Shown here: in pieces, positions 9,955-19,386 of the stretch
Layout: each line of letters opens with the position of its first letter
How positions within the stretch are numbered: position 1 is the first letter of the stretch
Assembly: GCF_018389385.1 (NCBI RefSeq)
Contig: NZ_CP062698.1
Span: forward strand, 3,165,501 to 3,229,500
Direction: 5' to 3'
Origin: Anthocerotibacter panamensis C109
Lineage (GTDB): Bacteria; Cyanobacteriota; Cyanobacteriia; Gloeobacterales; Anthocerotibacteraceae
DNA: 64,000 nt
Program-made: the position numbers and the translations under genes
Notes under the pieces: model-generated
The model's database searches: none
What the model saw: the letters and a program-made list of their open reading frames with translations, nothing else
What the model was told of the DNA's origin: nothing

Positions 9955-10518
9955 ATGGAAAAGACCGCTTCACCCTGGCAGCTCAAAGATTATGTGTTTG
10001 CCGCCTTTATGGGGATTGGGGTATTGCTGGCGGCGGTGGTGAGCCAACCTATTGCTGCGCTCATCCCTATTCCTGGCATTCGGTCCATTCTCTGGGCTCC
10101 ACTGGCGGGTATCTTTTTAACCCTCGGGATGGCCCGCTTGCAGCGACCGGGCACCCTTTTGCTAATCCTCGCTCCGGTTGCTTTGGTCTTGGGTCTTGTC
10201 AATCCCTTGATCACGCTGGTCCTGTTAATCCCCGCTGTGCTCACGGAAGCGCTCATGTCCTTGCGCGGCGGCTATGCAGGGAAGATGAACCGCCTGTGGG
10301 GCAATATCCTCTACTTTGAAAGTACTGTTGTCGCTGGGGTCGGGTTTGCGGTATCGGGGCTGACGGCTGCTTTTAACCTTAAGGTGCCTACGATCAATCC
10401 TTGGTACGTGTTCCCGGCACTGCTGATCACTGCCGGAGTCGGTGGGTTGGGCTGGTCGCTGGGGGAGCGCGTGGTCAGGCAGTTACAGAAGGCAGGAAAA
10501 CTGGATGCAGAGGTCTGA
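9955..10518 (+). CDS. ECF transporter substrate-binding (S) component
   Basis: A 187-residue, very hydrophobic protein with about six membrane segments, no signal peptide and a short basic end. It lies immediately before an EcfT-like and a double-ATPase gene, so it should be the S component that binds the vitamin or metal ligand. The ATG at 9955 gives the expected S-component size; a longer frame from 9784 would add residues that overlap the previous gene. The sequence does not show which substrate is carried. The gene order S-T-AA resembles HMP/thiamine-type (YkoE-YkoC-YkoD) modules, and thiC lies elsewhere in the window, but this is only a lead. Confidence 0.7.
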   Translation: MEKTASPWQLKDYVFAAFMGIGVLLAAVVSQPIAALIPIPGIRSILWAPLAGIFLTLGMARLQRPGTLLLILAPVALVLGLVNPLITLVLLIPAVLTEALMSLRGGYAGKMNRLWGNILYFESTVVAGVGFAVSGLTAAFNLKVPTINPWYVFPALLITAGVGGLGWSLGERVVRQLQKAGKLDAEV

Positions 10519-11209
10519 AGGACAAAACCGCCCTTTAACTGCGTGGATCTTGAGGGTAAATCCCCTCATCAAGATCTTGCTTACTCTGGTTGTCCTGATG
10601 CTAGCTTTCGTCCTAAAAACCCTGGGTGGGCTGGGAGTACTGGTGGGCGCGCTACTGGTACTCTTGGTGGTAGCCGTGCCGGTGCCCTTCTGGTCGCTTT
10701 TGGGAGGCGTGGTTTTGCTGGTGGGCTTCACTGGAGTCAGTGCCTACTTCAGCGGCAGCGTCCCCTACGCCTTGATTACCGGGCTACGCGTGCTAGGAAT
10801 TCTGCTGCCTGCGCCGCTGTTGGCGGGGACCACCCCGCCTGCGGATCTCGTCCGGGCGCTTCAGGCGCTGCGCTTACCTGCGGTGCTTGTCCTCGGGGTG
10901 GTACTCATCTGGCGCTTTTTGCCCTTGATTCAGCAAGAGGCGCAACGGATCATTGAGGCCAACCAACTGCGCGGTATTGACCTGAAGCGGCAACCGCAGC
11001 AGTGGTTTAGCGGAGTGTTTACGCCCTTAATTTTTCGGATGCTCAGCTACGCAGACGAGGTGACCGTCGGGCTGGAGACTAGAGGCTATGACCCTGAACG
11101 CCCGCGCAGTGCTGCGCAGCCCCTGTCGTTGCAGCCGCTAGATATGTTCTTTGGCCTCACTTGGGCGCTGATTTTAGGCTCGGTCGGATGGTGGGAATGG
11201 CAGCGCTGA
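10505..11209 (+). CDS. ECF transporter transmembrane (T) component
   Basis: A 234-residue membrane protein of the CbiQ/EcfT family with about five membrane helices and the coupling-helix region visible as IIEANQLRGIDLKRQP, the Ala-Arg-Gly-like motif that contacts the ATPases. The ATG at 10505 overlaps the end of the S-component gene by 14 bp, and the stop overlaps the start of the ATPase gene, so the three are translationally coupled. Its job is to connect the S component to the ATP-driven motor in the cytoplasmic membrane. Confidence 0.85.
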   Translation: MQRSEGQNRPLTAWILRVNPLIKILLTLVVLMLAFVLKTLGGLGVLVGALLVLLVVAVPVPFWSLLGGVVLLVGFTGVSAYFSGSVPYALITGLRVLGILLPAPLLAGTTPPADLVRALQALRLPAVLVLGVVLIWRFLPLIQQEAQRIIEANQLRGIDLKRQPQQWFSGVFTPLIFRMLSYADEVTVGLETRGYDPERPRSAAQPLSLQPLDMFFGLTWALILGSVGWWEWQR

Positions 11210-12516
11210 TCCAAGCTCTGGACCTCACGTTTAGCTATCGTGGGGGAGCCCCTGTCCTGCGGGGGGTTAACTTTAGTGCACAGGTGGGGGAGTTGGTCCT
11301 CATCGCCGGGGCGACCGGTAGCGGTAAGAGCACTTTTCTCAATTGTCTGATGGGCATCGCCCCCCATTACACCGGAGGAACCTTGGCGGGGGAGCTTTGC
11401 TATCGGGGGCAGTCCCTGGTTGGCAGTACTATCCGCGAACGGACCCGCCACATCGGCAGCCTCCTCCAGAATGTGGAGACCCAACTTTTTACGGACCGAG
11501 TTGAGGCGGAAGTGGCTTTTGGGCTGGAAAATCTGAACGTGTCCCCGGACCTCATGCCCAAAACAATAGCCATGCTTCTGGCAGAATTTGGACTGAGCAA
11601 ACAGCGCACCTGGAGCCTCAAACAGCTCTCCGCCGGTCAAAAACAGCGCCTTGTCCTCGCTTGCGTCCTGGCGATGAACCAATCGGTCTTGCTGTTGGAT
11701 GAGCCCTTCGCCTACTTGGATCAGGCGGGCTGTGCTCTGCTCCTGGAAGTCCTTGCTCAACGCGTTGAGCGCGGTCAGACCGTCATTCTGGTTGAGCATC
11801 GGGTAGAACTGCTCACGAGCTACGCGCATCGGGTCTACCACTTTGCTCAAGGACAACTCGTCGCAGGGCTCCCACGGCTAAGTTTTCCACCCCCTATGCC
11901 GGTCCCGGCTCCTTGCGAACAGGTTGTACTTCGGACGCGGGGGCTGGGCTACGGAGCTTATCCAGCATACCCGGACCTGACGGCGTATCAGGGAGAAACC
12001 TTGCTGCTCAAGGGCGCTAATGGCTGTGGCAAGACGACCCTGCTCAAACTCCTGAGTGGCCTTCTCAAGCCAACGGTGGGCTCCCTTGAGCTATTGGGTC
12101 AGGAGGTCCGCGCTCAGTCTGCCAGTACCCGCGCCCGCGCCGTAGGTTTTGTCTTACAAAATCCCAACCACCAACTTTTCGCTGAAAGCGTCCTGGAGGA
12201 ATTGCAACAGCCCAGTGTAGACCTCCAACACGCCGAAGAACTCCTAGCGGGACTCAAACTCACCGCTTTGAGCCACCAACATCCCCAAGCCCTCTCTCAA
12301 GGCCAAAAACGCCGTCTTGCGCTGGGGGCGGTCCTTGCCCGTCAGCCCCGAATTTGCCTGCTGGATGAAATCACCGTAGGCCAAGACCCTGAATCCCTGC
12401 ACTGGATGCTGCTGACGGTGCGCAAGTTCACCGAGCGCGGAGGGACGCTGATCCTCACCAGTCATGATCCCCGAGCAGGAGCCTATTTGGGTGCTCGAAG
12501 CCAGTCCCTTGGCTGA
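11197..12516 (+). CDS. ECF transporter ATPase, two ABC domains fused (EcfA-EcfA')
   Basis: A 439-residue protein with two complete ABC ATPase domains in tandem. Domain 1: Walker A GATGSGKST, signature LSAGQKQRL, Walker B VLLLDEP. Domain 2 (from about residue 245): Walker A GANGCGKTT, signature LSQGQKRRL, Walker B ICLLDEI, so both sites keep the catalytic glutamate. Most ECF systems use two separate ATPases; the fusion resembles YkoD. It overlaps the T component by 13 bp. ATG 11197 was chosen; 11188 is also possible, as neither has a strong ribosome site. Confidence 0.9.
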   Translation: MAALIQALDLTFSYRGGAPVLRGVNFSAQVGELVLIAGATGSGKSTFLNCLMGIAPHYTGGTLAGELCYRGQSLVGSTIRERTRHIGSLLQNVETQLFTDRVEAEVAFGLENLNVSPDLMPKTIAMLLAEFGLSKQRTWSLKQLSAGQKQRLVLACVLAMNQSVLLLDEPFAYLDQAGCALLLEVLAQRVERGQTVILVEHRVELLTSYAHRVYHFAQGQLVAGLPRLSFPPPMPVPAPCEQVVLRTRGLGYGAYPAYPDLTAYQGETLLLKGANGCGKTTLLKLLSGLLKPTVGSLELLGQEVRAQSASTRARAVGFVLQNPNHQLFAESVLEELQQPSVDLQHAEELLAGLKLTALSHQHPQALSQGQKRRLALGAVLARQPRICLLDEITVGQDPESLHWMLLTVRKFTERGGTLILTSHDPRAGAYLGARSQSLG

Positions 12517-12603
12517 CAACCCAACCTGTTTGGTGGTCTTACACGTTTATGTCAAAAAGACTATCATGCCTCTAGAGATACCTGGAGTCGCACAATTTAA
12601 AGT

Positions 12604-15027
12604 ATGGATAACGCCTTGAAACTACTCACGCTATGGTCTGCCCAGGCCGCCTATGCCACCGCTCCTGCTCCCCTTTTACAGCAGGCTGCCACGCTGCTGG
12701 GGACAGAGCTACAGGCCCATCACAGCCTTCTTTTCACGGTCCGGGAGGGAGAGGTCCAGGACGATTGCTTTGGGCACCAGACCCCCAGCCTCCCAGCCTT
12801 ACAACCAGACCTGGCACTACTCCAGTCAGTCTTAGGGCAGCAGGAGTCCCAACGAACGGCTTCTACGCTACTTGTGCCTGCCTCCTATGCAGGAGAAGTC
12901 CTGGCTTTGATCTATCTCGAACGGGACCATGGCCCCTGGACCCCTGAGGAACAAGATCTGGTCGAGGCTGTGGCGTTACCCTTGGCTGCCGCTCTGAAAC
13001 GGCTGCGCCAAGACGAACAGGAAGCGAGAAAACGCCGAGGGATGGAGCGGCAGTTGCGGGCCATGGTCGAAGAAAATTCTGCCCCTATCTTGATCTATGA
13101 CCGCGACGGGGTGATTCAACTCTGGAATGCCGCCGCTGAAAGCCTCTACGGCTGGACAGCGCAAGAAGCCATCGGGCGAACCATCTATGACGTAATCAAC
13201 AGCCCCGAAGACCGGGAGCGGCAACGCCAGACGATCCAGCAGGTTTTCGCAGGACAGGTGAGCTACCTTCAAGAGTGGCATGACCTGGACCGCTACGGCA
13301 GACCACGCTATGTCCTCGCCACCGATTTTCCCTTCGAGGATGGGGACGGTCATATCGTCGCGGGGGTGTGCACCAATATCGATATCACGGACCGAGTCCG
13401 TGATGAAATGCGCCGCAAGCAGGCAGAGGAGACCCTGAGGCGATCAGAACAAAAACTCTCCCTGCACATCCAGCAGACGCCGCTAGCTGCTATCGAGTGG
13501 GACCTCGATTTCCGGGTGACCGAGTGGAACCCTGGGGCTGAGCGCATTTTTGGCTACAGCCGCAGCGAAATCCTCGGCTGTTCAGCCTGTGACACTCTCG
13601 TGCCCGAAAGTGCTAAAGCACACGTCCTCTACGTCCTCTCCGAGCTACTTGCCAACCAAGGTGGCAAGCGCAGTACGAATAAGAACCTCACCCAAGATGG
13701 TCGGATCATCACCTGCGAGTGGTACAACACCCCGCTCATCGATCCTGCCGGTAGGGTCATCGGGGTAGCCTCGCTGGTACAGGACATTACTGACCGGGTG
13801 GAATTCGAGCGCGAGCGCGTGCACTTGCTCCGGCAACTAGAGCAGGAACGGGGGTTGTTGGAGGCAGTACTCCAGCAGATGCCCGCCGGGGTGATCATTG
13901 CTGCAGCCCCCTCAGGCCGCATTATCCTTAGCAATAAGCAGGTGGAGCAAATGCTGCTGCGTCCTGTTCCTTTTCTCTTTGGTTTTGAAGAATATCCTCA
14001 GGGACTCCCCAGCGACGAGCCCCAACACCCCAAAGCGTGGCTCTTGGTGCGTGCCTTAGTCAAAGGCGAAGTCGTCACAGGAGAAGAGCTCAGCTATGAG
14101 CGTCCCGATGGCGCTACGGGTGTTTTGCACGTCAGTGCCGCTCCGGTGCGCGATCGCGATGGGCAGATCATCGCAGGCGTCGTCACGTTCCACGATATCA
14201 CCGCCGCCAAGCGCCTCGAAGAAGAGCGCAAGCAAGCCGATGACCTGCGCTGTGAAGCTTTGGCGCAGCGTCTAGCCCTGGAGCGGGTTGAAATTCAGAT
14301 GCACGAACTCCAGAAACTCAACCAACTCAAGGACGACTTCTTGAGTACGGTCTCCCACGAATTGCGTACCCCTATGACCAATATGAAAGTGGCAATCCAA
14401 CTCCTCAAGCTGGCTGCCGATACGCAGGGGTCAGTGTACCTCAATATTCTCGAAGCGGAGTGCAACCGCGAAACCGAACTGATCAATGACTTATTGGACC
14501 TACAACGCCTCGAAGCAGGAACCAAACCGCTCACGCCAGAATCCATCATCCTGACCGAATGGCTGCCGGGACTGCTGAAGCCCTTCTATAACCGGGTCCG
14601 AGAACACCAACAGAGTCTGCACCTCGATATCGGCTCGGGGCTGGAGCCCTTGATTTCCGACCGCAATAGCCTGGAGCGCATCCTTGTGGAACTGGTGAAC
14701 AACGCCTGCAAGTATACGCCCCCCGCCGGTCACATTCAGGTGTGGGTCGCGGCTGGTACCGGAGCATCCCTGAAATTCAGTATCTCCAACACCGGCACTG
14801 GGATAGCCCCTGAGGAGTTACCCCGGATCTTCGAGAAGTTTTATCGTATTCCTGAGCGCGATCCCTGGCGGCAGGGCGGTACAGGTTTGGGACTGGCTCT
14901 GGTGCACCGTTTGGTCGAACAGATGCAGGGTACGATCCTCGTCCGCAGTGAAGAAGGTTGTACGGTCTTCACCGTGACAGTTCCTCGGATACTAGCGACT
15001 GTGCCCACCCGGAAATCTCACGCCTAG
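12604..15027 (+). CDS. Soluble multi-PAS sensor histidine kinase
   Basis: An 807-residue cytoplasmic kinase without membrane segments. Domains in order: GAF-like (about 10-135), PAS (145-265), PAS with PAC end (275-400), a third PAS (410-525), coiled coil, dimerisation/phosphoacceptor domain with VSHELRTPM (His585), and a HATPase_c domain (680-795) with N box VNNACKYTP and G boxes TGTGIAPEEL and GGTGLGLALV. All catalytic motifs are present. No response regulator lies next to it, so it is an orphan kinase; its partner and signal cannot be read from the context. GAF/PAS without chromophore-binding cysteine motifs argues against a phytochrome. Confidence 0.93.
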   Translation: MDNALKLLTLWSAQAAYATAPAPLLQQAATLLGTELQAHHSLLFTVREGEVQDDCFGHQTPSLPALQPDLALLQSVLGQQESQRTASTLLVPASYAGEVLALIYLERDHGPWTPEEQDLVEAVALPLAAALKRLRQDEQEARKRRGMERQLRAMVEENSAPILIYDRDGVIQLWNAAAESLYGWTAQEAIGRTIYDVINSPEDRERQRQTIQQVFAGQVSYLQEWHDLDRYGRPRYVLATDFPFEDGDGHIVAGVCTNIDITDRVRDEMRRKQAEETLRRSEQKLSLHIQQTPLAAIEWDLDFRVTEWNPGAERIFGYSRSEILGCSACDTLVPESAKAHVLYVLSELLANQGGKRSTNKNLTQDGRIITCEWYNTPLIDPAGRVIGVASLVQDITDRVEFERERVHLLRQLEQERGLLEAVLQQMPAGVIIAAAPSGRIILSNKQVEQMLLRPVPFLFGFEEYPQGLPSDEPQHPKAWLLVRALVKGEVVTGEELSYERPDGATGVLHVSAAPVRDRDGQIIAGVVTFHDITAAKRLEEERKQADDLRCEALAQRLALERVEIQMHELQKLNQLKDDFLSTVSHELRTPMTNMKVAIQLLKLAADTQGSVYLNILEAECNRETELINDLLDLQRLEAGTKPLTPESIILTEWLPGLLKPFYNRVREHQQSLHLDIGSGLEPLISDRNSLERILVELVNNACKYTPPAGHIQVWVAAGTGASLKFSISNTGTGIAPEELPRIFEKFYRIPERDPWRQGGTGLGLALVHRLVEQMQGTILVRSEEGCTVFTVTVPRILATVPTRKSHA

Positions 15028-15043
15028 CAATTTTGTTGGTCAA

Positions 15044-15532
15044 CTAAGGGCTTACTGCGACTTTGGTAATGCGGGCTTCCGCCGTGTCCGTCCCCAACCC
15101 CTTGAGGACCAGACCACAGACCTTGACGTTAACCCCACATTTGCTGCTCTGGCAGGCGTGCAGGCATCCGGTAGCCGCTACTTCCCAGTCAGGATGCTCA
15201 CGCTGTATCTTATCCATCAAGGCTAGTGCTCCGCCCCTGCGGCAATTCCCCTTAGTACAAACTTCGACACGTAGGGGCGCACAGAGGACATCTAATTCCT
15301 TGACCTTGAAGTAGCTAAATCCTGTGTCATCGGAGCGCCAAGCGCCTTGGACGCGCAGAGAAACCCCCTGACCTAACCGCGGTAAATCCTCACGGTAGCG
15401 CTTGGCAAGCTTGATCCAAACCTGGCCCTCCGTCGTCTCTAGCTGTAGAAAGCGGGGAAGTTTGGGCTCGGTGTCAGTACAGAGGGTCCCCGTCAAGCGG
15501 ATTTTCTTTTTGTCCTGCACAAGCTGCTGCAT
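15044..15532 (-). CDS. Protein with C-terminal thioredoxin-like [2Fe-2S] ferredoxin domain
   Basis: A 162-residue protein. The last ~75 residues carry the thioredoxin-like ferredoxin pattern CTKGNC ... CLHAC, four cysteines for one [2Fe-2S] cluster as in NuoE-like and shethna-type domains. The first ~85 residues form a beta-rich domain (KIRLTGTLCTDTEPKL) that could be an OB-like fold. The frame is open 150 bp upstream, but the ATG at 15532 starts the conserved-looking part, and the extension would run into the rplJ leader region. Likely an electron-transfer or cluster-sensing protein; no partner is adjacent. Confidence 0.7.
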   Translation of the reverse strand: MQQLVQDKKKIRLTGTLCTDTEPKLPRFLQLETTEGQVWIKLAKRYREDLPRLGQGVSLRVQGAWRSDDTGFSYFKVKELDVLCAPLRVEVCTKGNCRRGGALALMDKIQREHPDWEVAATGCLHACQSSKCGVNVKVCGLVLKGLGTDTAEARITKVAVSP

Positions 15533-15690
15533 GGTCTTAGTGGGAACTTGCTTCTCAGTGTATCCCCTATTGATAATAATTTGCAAGAAAGTTCTCTGGC
15601 AAAGTCGGCTTGTCCCAGTGGCATAGGATCGATATACTAGGAAAGACGATTCTACAGACGCTATCGAACCACACCCCGACAAGTCAATAG

Positions 15691-15780
15691 GGCTGAAGAC
15701 CGCAGGTGTCCCATGGACTTAATTCCCTGCCGAGGCTATACACACAACCTTTTTGAGGGGGTGCGGGGTCTCGGTTACGG
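15691..15780 (+). promoter_or_regulatory. Ribosomal protein L10 leader (rplJ-rplL autoregulation)
   Basis: The stretch contains GAAGACCGCAGGTGTCCC, then GACTTAATTCCCTGCCGAGG, the hallmark of the L10 leader in cyanobacteria: GCAGG pairs with CCTGC around the insert, and CCGAGGC (15730-15736) can pair with GTCTCGG (about 15768-15774). L10(L12)4 is known to bind such leaders and repress its own operon. Confidence 0.75.
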
Positions 15781-15849
15781 CTGAGGCTTTTTTAATTGGT
15801 CGGATCATGGCGATAGCCAACGTGGACTTAGGTCCATGGAGGTGAGACA

Positions 15850-16455
15850 GTGCCAAAACGAACTGCTACCAAGAAGCAAGGCCGTGCCGCTAAGGAGGTC
15901 ACGGTAGCAGACATTCAAAAGACCTTAGAGCGTACCAATATGCTCCTGGTCATCGATTACCGGGGTCTTACCGTAGCTGAGATCACCAACCTACGCAACA
16001 AGTTGCGCCCCCTCGATGCCTCTTGCTTGGTGGCTAAAAATACCCTCATGCGTCGGGCTGTAGCTGGGACGGCTTGGGAACCGAGCGTGTCCCTGCTGAA
16101 GGGGCCATCTGCGGTCCTCTTTGGCTGCGGCAACATGAAGGAGATGCTGAGCGCCTACGAAGCATTTCAGAAAGAGTCCAAAAAGACCGAACTCCGCGGC
16201 GGTGCTGTCGAAGGGGCAGCCCTCACCCTGGAGCAGATCAAGGCGGTTGTGGAATTGCCCTCCAAGGAACAACTCTTTGCCCGCGCGGCAGGAGCGATCC
16301 AGGCTATCCCGACCAAAGTCGCCCTTGGGATCAAGCAGGTCCCGACCAAGGTGGCTCTTGCCGTCAACGAAAGTCACACTCAGGCTTTCCGGGCCATCGG
16401 TGCCCTCAAGTCCAAGCTGGAAAAAGACAGCCAGCCCACCGACGAAGCCGCATAA
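15850..16455 (+). CDS. rplJ: Large ribosomal subunit protein L10 (uL10)
   Basis: A 201-residue protein that forms the base of the ribosomal stalk and carries the L7/L12 dimers. Typical family stretches are LLVIDYRGLTVAEIT and VAKNTLMRRAV. Translation starts at a GTG (15850) preceded by GGAGGTGAGACA, a strong ribosome site. The gene follows an L10 leader and is 24 bp before rplL. No rplK or rplA precedes it: the upstream neighbour is a ferredoxin-domain gene on the other strand, so the usual four-gene stalk operon is reduced to two here. The C-terminus is longer than in E. coli L10, as in other cyanobacteria. Confidence 0.97.
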   Translation: MPKRTATKKQGRAAKEVTVADIQKTLERTNMLLVIDYRGLTVAEITNLRNKLRPLDASCLVAKNTLMRRAVAGTAWEPSVSLLKGPSAVLFGCGNMKEMLSAYEAFQKESKKTELRGGAVEGAALTLEQIKAVVELPSKEQLFARAAGAIQAIPTKVALGIKQVPTKVALAVNESHTQAFRAIGALKSKLEKDSQPTDEAA

Positions 16456-16479
16456 CCCTAACTTAACGGAGAACCAACC

Positions 16480-16893
16480 ATGTCCGAGCGTGTTGATGCC
16501 ATTATTGAATCTCTCAAAGCCCTGAGTCTCCTAGAAGCTTCCGAATTGGTCAAGGCCATTGAAGAAACCTTCGGCGTCAAGGCCGAGGGGGGCGGGAGCG
16601 GGGGCTTTAACCCGGCGATGTTTGCCATGGCAGCTCCGGCAGCTCCGGCAGCCCCGGCGGCTGAAGCAGCCCCTGAGCAGACTGAATTCGATGTCGTCCT
16701 GACCGAAGTGCCCGCCGACAAGAAGATCGCCATCCTCAAAGTCGTCCGCGCCCTCACCGGCTTAGGTCTGAAGGAAGCCAAGGACCTCGTCGAAGCTGCT
16801 CCTAAGGCTGTCAAGGAAGCTGTCACCAAGGATGAAGCCGAGAAGATCAAGGCCGAACTGGAAAAAGAAGGGGCCAAAATCACCATCAAGTAA
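16480..16893 (+). CDS. rplL: Large ribosomal subunit protein L7/L12 (bL12)
   Basis: A 137-residue stalk protein. N-terminal dimerisation helices (about 1-35), an alanine/proline-rich hinge ([15 protein letters not shown], about 48-65) and the globular C-terminal factor-binding domain with [20 protein letters not shown]. It recruits translation GTPases such as EF-G, whose gene is at the right end of this window. It is the last gene of the rplJ-rplL operon, closed by a clear terminator 28 bp downstream. Confidence 0.98.
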   Translation: MSERVDAIIESLKALSLLEASELVKAIEETFGVKAEGGGSGGFNPAMFAMAAPAAPAAPAAEAAPEQTEFDVVLTEVPADKKIAILKVVRALTGLGLKEAKDLVEAAPKAVKEAVTKDEAEKIKAELEKEGAKITIK

Positions 16894-16920
16894 CAGCCCT
16901 GACTGTTTATTTAAATGTTT

Positions 16921-16954
16921 AAAAGCAGGATGGTCCTTGGACTGTCCTGCTTTT
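16921..16954 (+). terminator. Rho-independent terminator of rplJ-rplL
   Basis: AAAAGCAGGA (16921-16930) pairs perfectly with TCCTGCTTTT (16945-16954); the right arm ends in the T run. Confidence 0.85.
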
Positions 16955-17080
16955 ACGATCTGAGTGAAAATACGTGCGTTCAGTTATAGACTGGGCGTTG
17001 GATTCCTACCGCTATCCATGCGCCACAGGCCATCATTCTGAAAGCATGAGCTTCCAGGGGGCATCCCCAGCCCTGTCGGG

Positions 17081-17452
17081 TCAAGGACGGGTAAACCATC
17101 CTGCCCAGCCCATAAGTACACCTTGCAGCGGCAGGCGCAACCAGAACAGGAGCGGGTCGCAGGGGAGCCCATCCAGACAGATCCGGTTAACTGCCATATT
17201 GATGTTGGCCGGGAAGACCGCGATGAATAGAGCAATCAAGCCCCAAGCTGCCGCCTGACGCAGCGGCGCAAAGAAAAGCCCAAGCCCGCCCAGGATTTCA
17301 AAGAATCCGCTGATATAGACCAAGGCCAATGGTTCCGGCAAAATAGCGGGCACAATGCGTACAAAGGGCATGGGTGTGACAAAGTGTAGCGTCCCAGCCG
17401 TGATGATAAAAGCAGACAGTAAGAAGCGAAGCGGGGTTTTGAAACGGTTCAT
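17081..17452 (-). CDS. DoxX-family membrane protein
   Basis: A 123-residue membrane protein with four predicted helices, for example LLSAFIITAGTLHFV, LVYISGFFEILGGLGLFF and WGLIALFIAVFPANINM. The GFFEILGG and FPANINM stretches are typical of DoxX-like proteins. Members have been linked to redox or thiosulfate metabolism, but the role of this short form is unknown. It is a single gene between the rplL terminator and a long non-coding stretch. Confidence 0.75.
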   Translation of the reverse strand: MNRFKTPLRFLLSAFIITAGTLHFVTPMPFVRIVPAILPEPLALVYISGFFEILGGLGLFFAPLRQAAAWGLIALFIAVFPANINMAVNRICLDGLPCDPLLFWLRLPLQGVLMGWAGWFTRP

Positions 17453-17973
17453 AGGTCCATGGGAGCGTAGCTCAGGGAAATCCCAAGGCGTAGGCTTGAG
17501 GGGCTCATGCAGCGATTACCTAGTATAAGGCCGGGAAATGGGCTCTCAGCGCGATAACCCCCTCTATTGCACCGGGACTTTAGCGCTCAGGAAATTACTG
17601 CTCTTTCGGGGCTGACCCTTGAGCAAGTGTAGTCTGTAGGCTACAGCAAGCCTAACTGGTTTGTGAAACGCCCCCCCGCCCCATTATTGCTTGTGCCCGA
17701 ATGAAGACTAGCAGTCAAAGTACAGTATTCCCATCAAGATACCGTATATTAAAGATGAACCCCTGGTTCCCCACAACCCATGACCCTATACGTGTCCGGT
17801 CAGTCCGTTAGGGATAGACCTTCACCCGCCGGGATACACTCCCTTTGGGGCAAGGGTTGCAGCTTTCGCTCATGACTACTGGCCTGCCTATGTCGAGGAT
17901 CTGCTCTTGCACGCTCGCCGCAGTGCAGCGTTCTGAGCGATGGTCTCTCAAGAACAAGCATCCATCTGGCACT
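17453..17973 (+). other. Non-coding stretch upstream of the transsulfuration genes
   Basis: No convincing gene or RNA was found here. The open frame running into the cystathionine beta-synthase gene from 17845 lacks family similarity before residue 44. The stretch must hold the promoter of that operon and of the DoxX gene; a sequence resembling a tRNA 5' half near 17461 has no matching 3' half. Confidence 0.5.
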
Positions 17974-19386
17974 ATGACCTCTAAGGCAAGCAAACTGGCA
18001 ATACCAACACCCGCGCCGGTGCGGGACCTCCTCGCGCTGATTGGTCGGACTCCTTTGGTGGAATTGACCCGCTTCGACACTGGTCTTTGTCGGCTCTTCG
18101 TAAAGCTGGAGAGCCAAAATCCGGGCGGGTCTATCAAAGACCGGATCGCCCTCTCGATGGTCGAGCAGGCGGAGCGCAGTGGGCATATTAGACCGGGGGC
18201 GACCCTGATCGAGGCTACCGCTGGAAACACAGGGATTGGCCTTGCGTTGGTGGCTGTCCGCAAGGGCTACCGGCTCATTCTTGTCATCCCGGACAAAATG
18301 GCTCAGGAGAAAATCTTTCACCTCAAGGCGCTAGGAGCCGAAGTCCGTATCACCCGCTCTGATGTAGGCAAGGGCCATCCAGAATATTACCAGGACATTG
18401 CCGAGCGACTCGCCAGCGAAATCCCTGGGGCTTTTTACGTCAATCAGTTTGCCAATCCCGCCAATGCTCAGGCGCACGAACAGACTACGGGACCTGAGAT
18501 CTGGGAGCAGATGGGCCATGATTTGGATGCGGTGGTCTGCGGTGTGGGTTCAGGGGGGACGATCACGGGTCTGAGTCGTTTTTTTTATCGCGTGGCTCCA
18601 CAGGTGCGGATGATTCTGGCGGACCCCGCAGGCTCGATCCTGGCAGGTTACATCGAGACTGGAGTATTGAGTGAAGCGGGCTCTTGGGCTGTCGAAGGGA
18701 TTGGGGAGGATTTTATTCCCCCGCTCGCTGACTTATCTCATGTCTCACAAGCCATGGCGGTCTCAGACTTGGAAAGTTTTGCCACTGCCCGCGAACTGTT
18801 GAGCCGTGAAGGAATTCTGGCCGGTTCTTCCTCCGGCACCCTCGTCGCGGCAGCCCTGCGCTACTGCCGCCACCAAACTACTGCTCAGCGGGTGGTGACG
18901 TTCATCTGCGACAGTGGCAATAAGTATCTCTCAAAAGTTTTTAATGATTTCTGGATGCTGGACCAGGGCTTGATCGAGCGTCCGGTGAGCCATGACTTGC
19001 GCGACCTCATCACCCGCCGCTATAGCGAGGGTGCGACAGTTACTCTTGCGCCCCAGGATACGCTCTTGACGGCCTACCACCGGATGCGCCGCGCCGATGT
19101 CTCCCAACTCCCGGTGGTGGACGCAGAACGGGTGGTCGGGATCTTGGATGAATCGGATCTGCTCCTAGCTATCTACACAGACCACCATTGCTTTGGGGAC
19201 CCTGTGGCTCAGGCGATGACCGCTAATCTGGAGACCCTGCCCGTGGACGCTCCTCTCAGTGCTCTGCTGCCGGTGTTTGACCGGGGGCAAGTCGCGATTG
19301 TCCTGGAGGGAACGCAATTTCTCGGGCTCATCACCCGCATCGACCTCATCAATTATTTGCGCCGCACGATGCAGGAACGCCCATGA
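17974..19386 (+). CDS. Cystathionine beta-synthase with CBS-domain pair
   Basis: A 470-residue PLP enzyme that joins homocysteine and serine (or acts on O-acetylserine). The catalytic part (about 1-320) shows the PLP lysine in NPGGSIKDRIAL, the phosphate-binding loop TAGNTGIG and GSGGTITGLSR. Two CBS domains follow (about 345-465; MRRADVSQLPVVDAERVVG), as in full-length CBS, where they bind S-adenosylmethionine or nucleotides. The stop overlaps the start of the next gene by 4 bp, giving the reverse transsulfuration pair. ATG 17974 was chosen because the frame upstream shows no family sequence; the ribosome site is weak. Confidence 0.9.
   Translation: MTSKASKLAIPTPAPVRDLLALIGRTPLVELTRFDTGLCRLFVKLESQNPGGSIKDRIALSMVEQAERSGHIRPGATLIEATAGNTGIGLALVAVRKGYRLILVIPDKMAQEKIFHLKALGAEVRITRSDVGKGHPEYYQDIAERLASEIPGAFYVNQFANPANAQAHEQTTGPEIWEQMGHDLDAVVCGVGSGGTITGLSRFFYRVAPQVRMILADPAGSILAGYIETGVLSEAGSWAVEGIGEDFIPPLADLSHVSQAMAVSDLESFATARELLSREGILAGSSSGTLVAAALRYCRHQTTAQRVVTFICDSGNKYLSKVFNDFWMLDQGLIERPVSHDLRDLITRRYSEGATVTLAPQDTLLTAYHRMRRADVSQLPVVDAERVVGILDESDLLLAIYTDHHCFGDPVAQAMTANLETLPVDAPLSALLPVFDRGQVAIVLEGTQFLGLITRIDLINYLRRTMQERP

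Noticed and set aside
17461-17540. GGGAGCGTAGCTCAG resembling the 5' half of a tRNA
   Set aside because: No anticodon arm, T arm or matching acceptor strand follows.
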